Of a stretch of 14,045 bases of DNA, positions 13,997-14,045 are shown piece after piece. Each line of letters begins with the position of its first letter. Positions within the stretch are counted from its first letter, which is position 1. The notes under the pieces are model-generated. The model did no database searches. It was not told where the DNA came from and was given only the letters and a program-made list of their open reading frames with translations. The stretch comes from Xenorhabdus miraniensis (GTDB lineage: Bacteria; Pseudomonadota; Gammaproteobacteria; Enterobacterales; Enterobacteriaceae): positions 1 through 14,045 of the forward strand of contig NZ_NITZ01000041.1 of NCBI RefSeq assembly GCF_002632615.1. Reading direction: 5' to 3'. The position numbers were made by a program, and so were the translations under genes.

Positions 13997-14045
13997 ATCA
14001 CCACACCCCACGATAGAGGGAAGCGTGATACAGTTTCCCGCCGGG

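Noticed and set aside
1..14045. CRISPR arrays, tRNA genes, insertion sequences, attachment sites
   Set aside because: None seen: no regularly spaced repeats, no cloverleaf-like segment, no transposase, and no direct-repeat att pair or integrase in the window.
14012..14045. Possible end of an upstream gene at the right edge
   Set aside because: All three minus-strand frames are short here and none gives a recognisable protein; too little sequence to call.

Overview
The window is a stretch of tailed-phage (siphovirus) DNA, most likely an integrated prophage or the packaging-to-tail part of a phage genome. Every supported gene is on the minus strand, so the biological order runs from the right end (14045) to the left end (1). 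The protein types point to a gammaproteobacterial host, probably an Enterobacterales member. The species cannot be told from this sequence. No integrase, repressor, lysis, tail-fibre or bacterial gene is present.

Right part (about 14.0 to 9.1 kb) is the packaging and head module, of HK97 type: an HNH endonuclease, a small unknown protein, a roughly 160-bp non-coding stretch that probably holds the cos/packaging site, P27-type small terminase, large terminase, a 53-residue two-helix membrane protein that overlaps both its neighbours, portal, prohead protease, and an HK97-fold major capsid protein with a built-in N-terminal scaffold (delta) domain. Middle part (about 7.9 to 6.4 kb) is the neck: gp6-like connector, head-closure protein, HK97 gp10-like protein and a DUF3168 tail-terminator-like protein. 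Left part (6.3 to 0.7 kb) is a lambda-like tail module: tail tube protein, chaperones G and G-T made by a -1 ribosomal frameshift at A AAA AAG, a 1110-residue tape measure, and minor tail proteins M, L and (cut by the window edge) K.

Most genes overlap by 1 to 11 bases or lie within about 12 bases of each other, so the block behaves as one translationally coupled late operon. Three hairpin-plus-U-tract structures interrupt it: after the capsid gene, just before the tail tube gene, and between L and K. The first two bracket the low-copy neck genes and may set stoichiometry.

The clearest accessory element is between L and K. It is an AT-rich, autonomous 'moron' cassette of an extended -10 promoter, a 151-residue outer-membrane-type lipoprotein gene and its own terminator. 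It can be expressed from a silent prophage and is a candidate for lysogenic conversion or superinfection exclusion. Other points of interest are the apparent lack of the HK97 cross-linking residues in the capsid protein and an abrupt base-composition step inside the tape measure gene.
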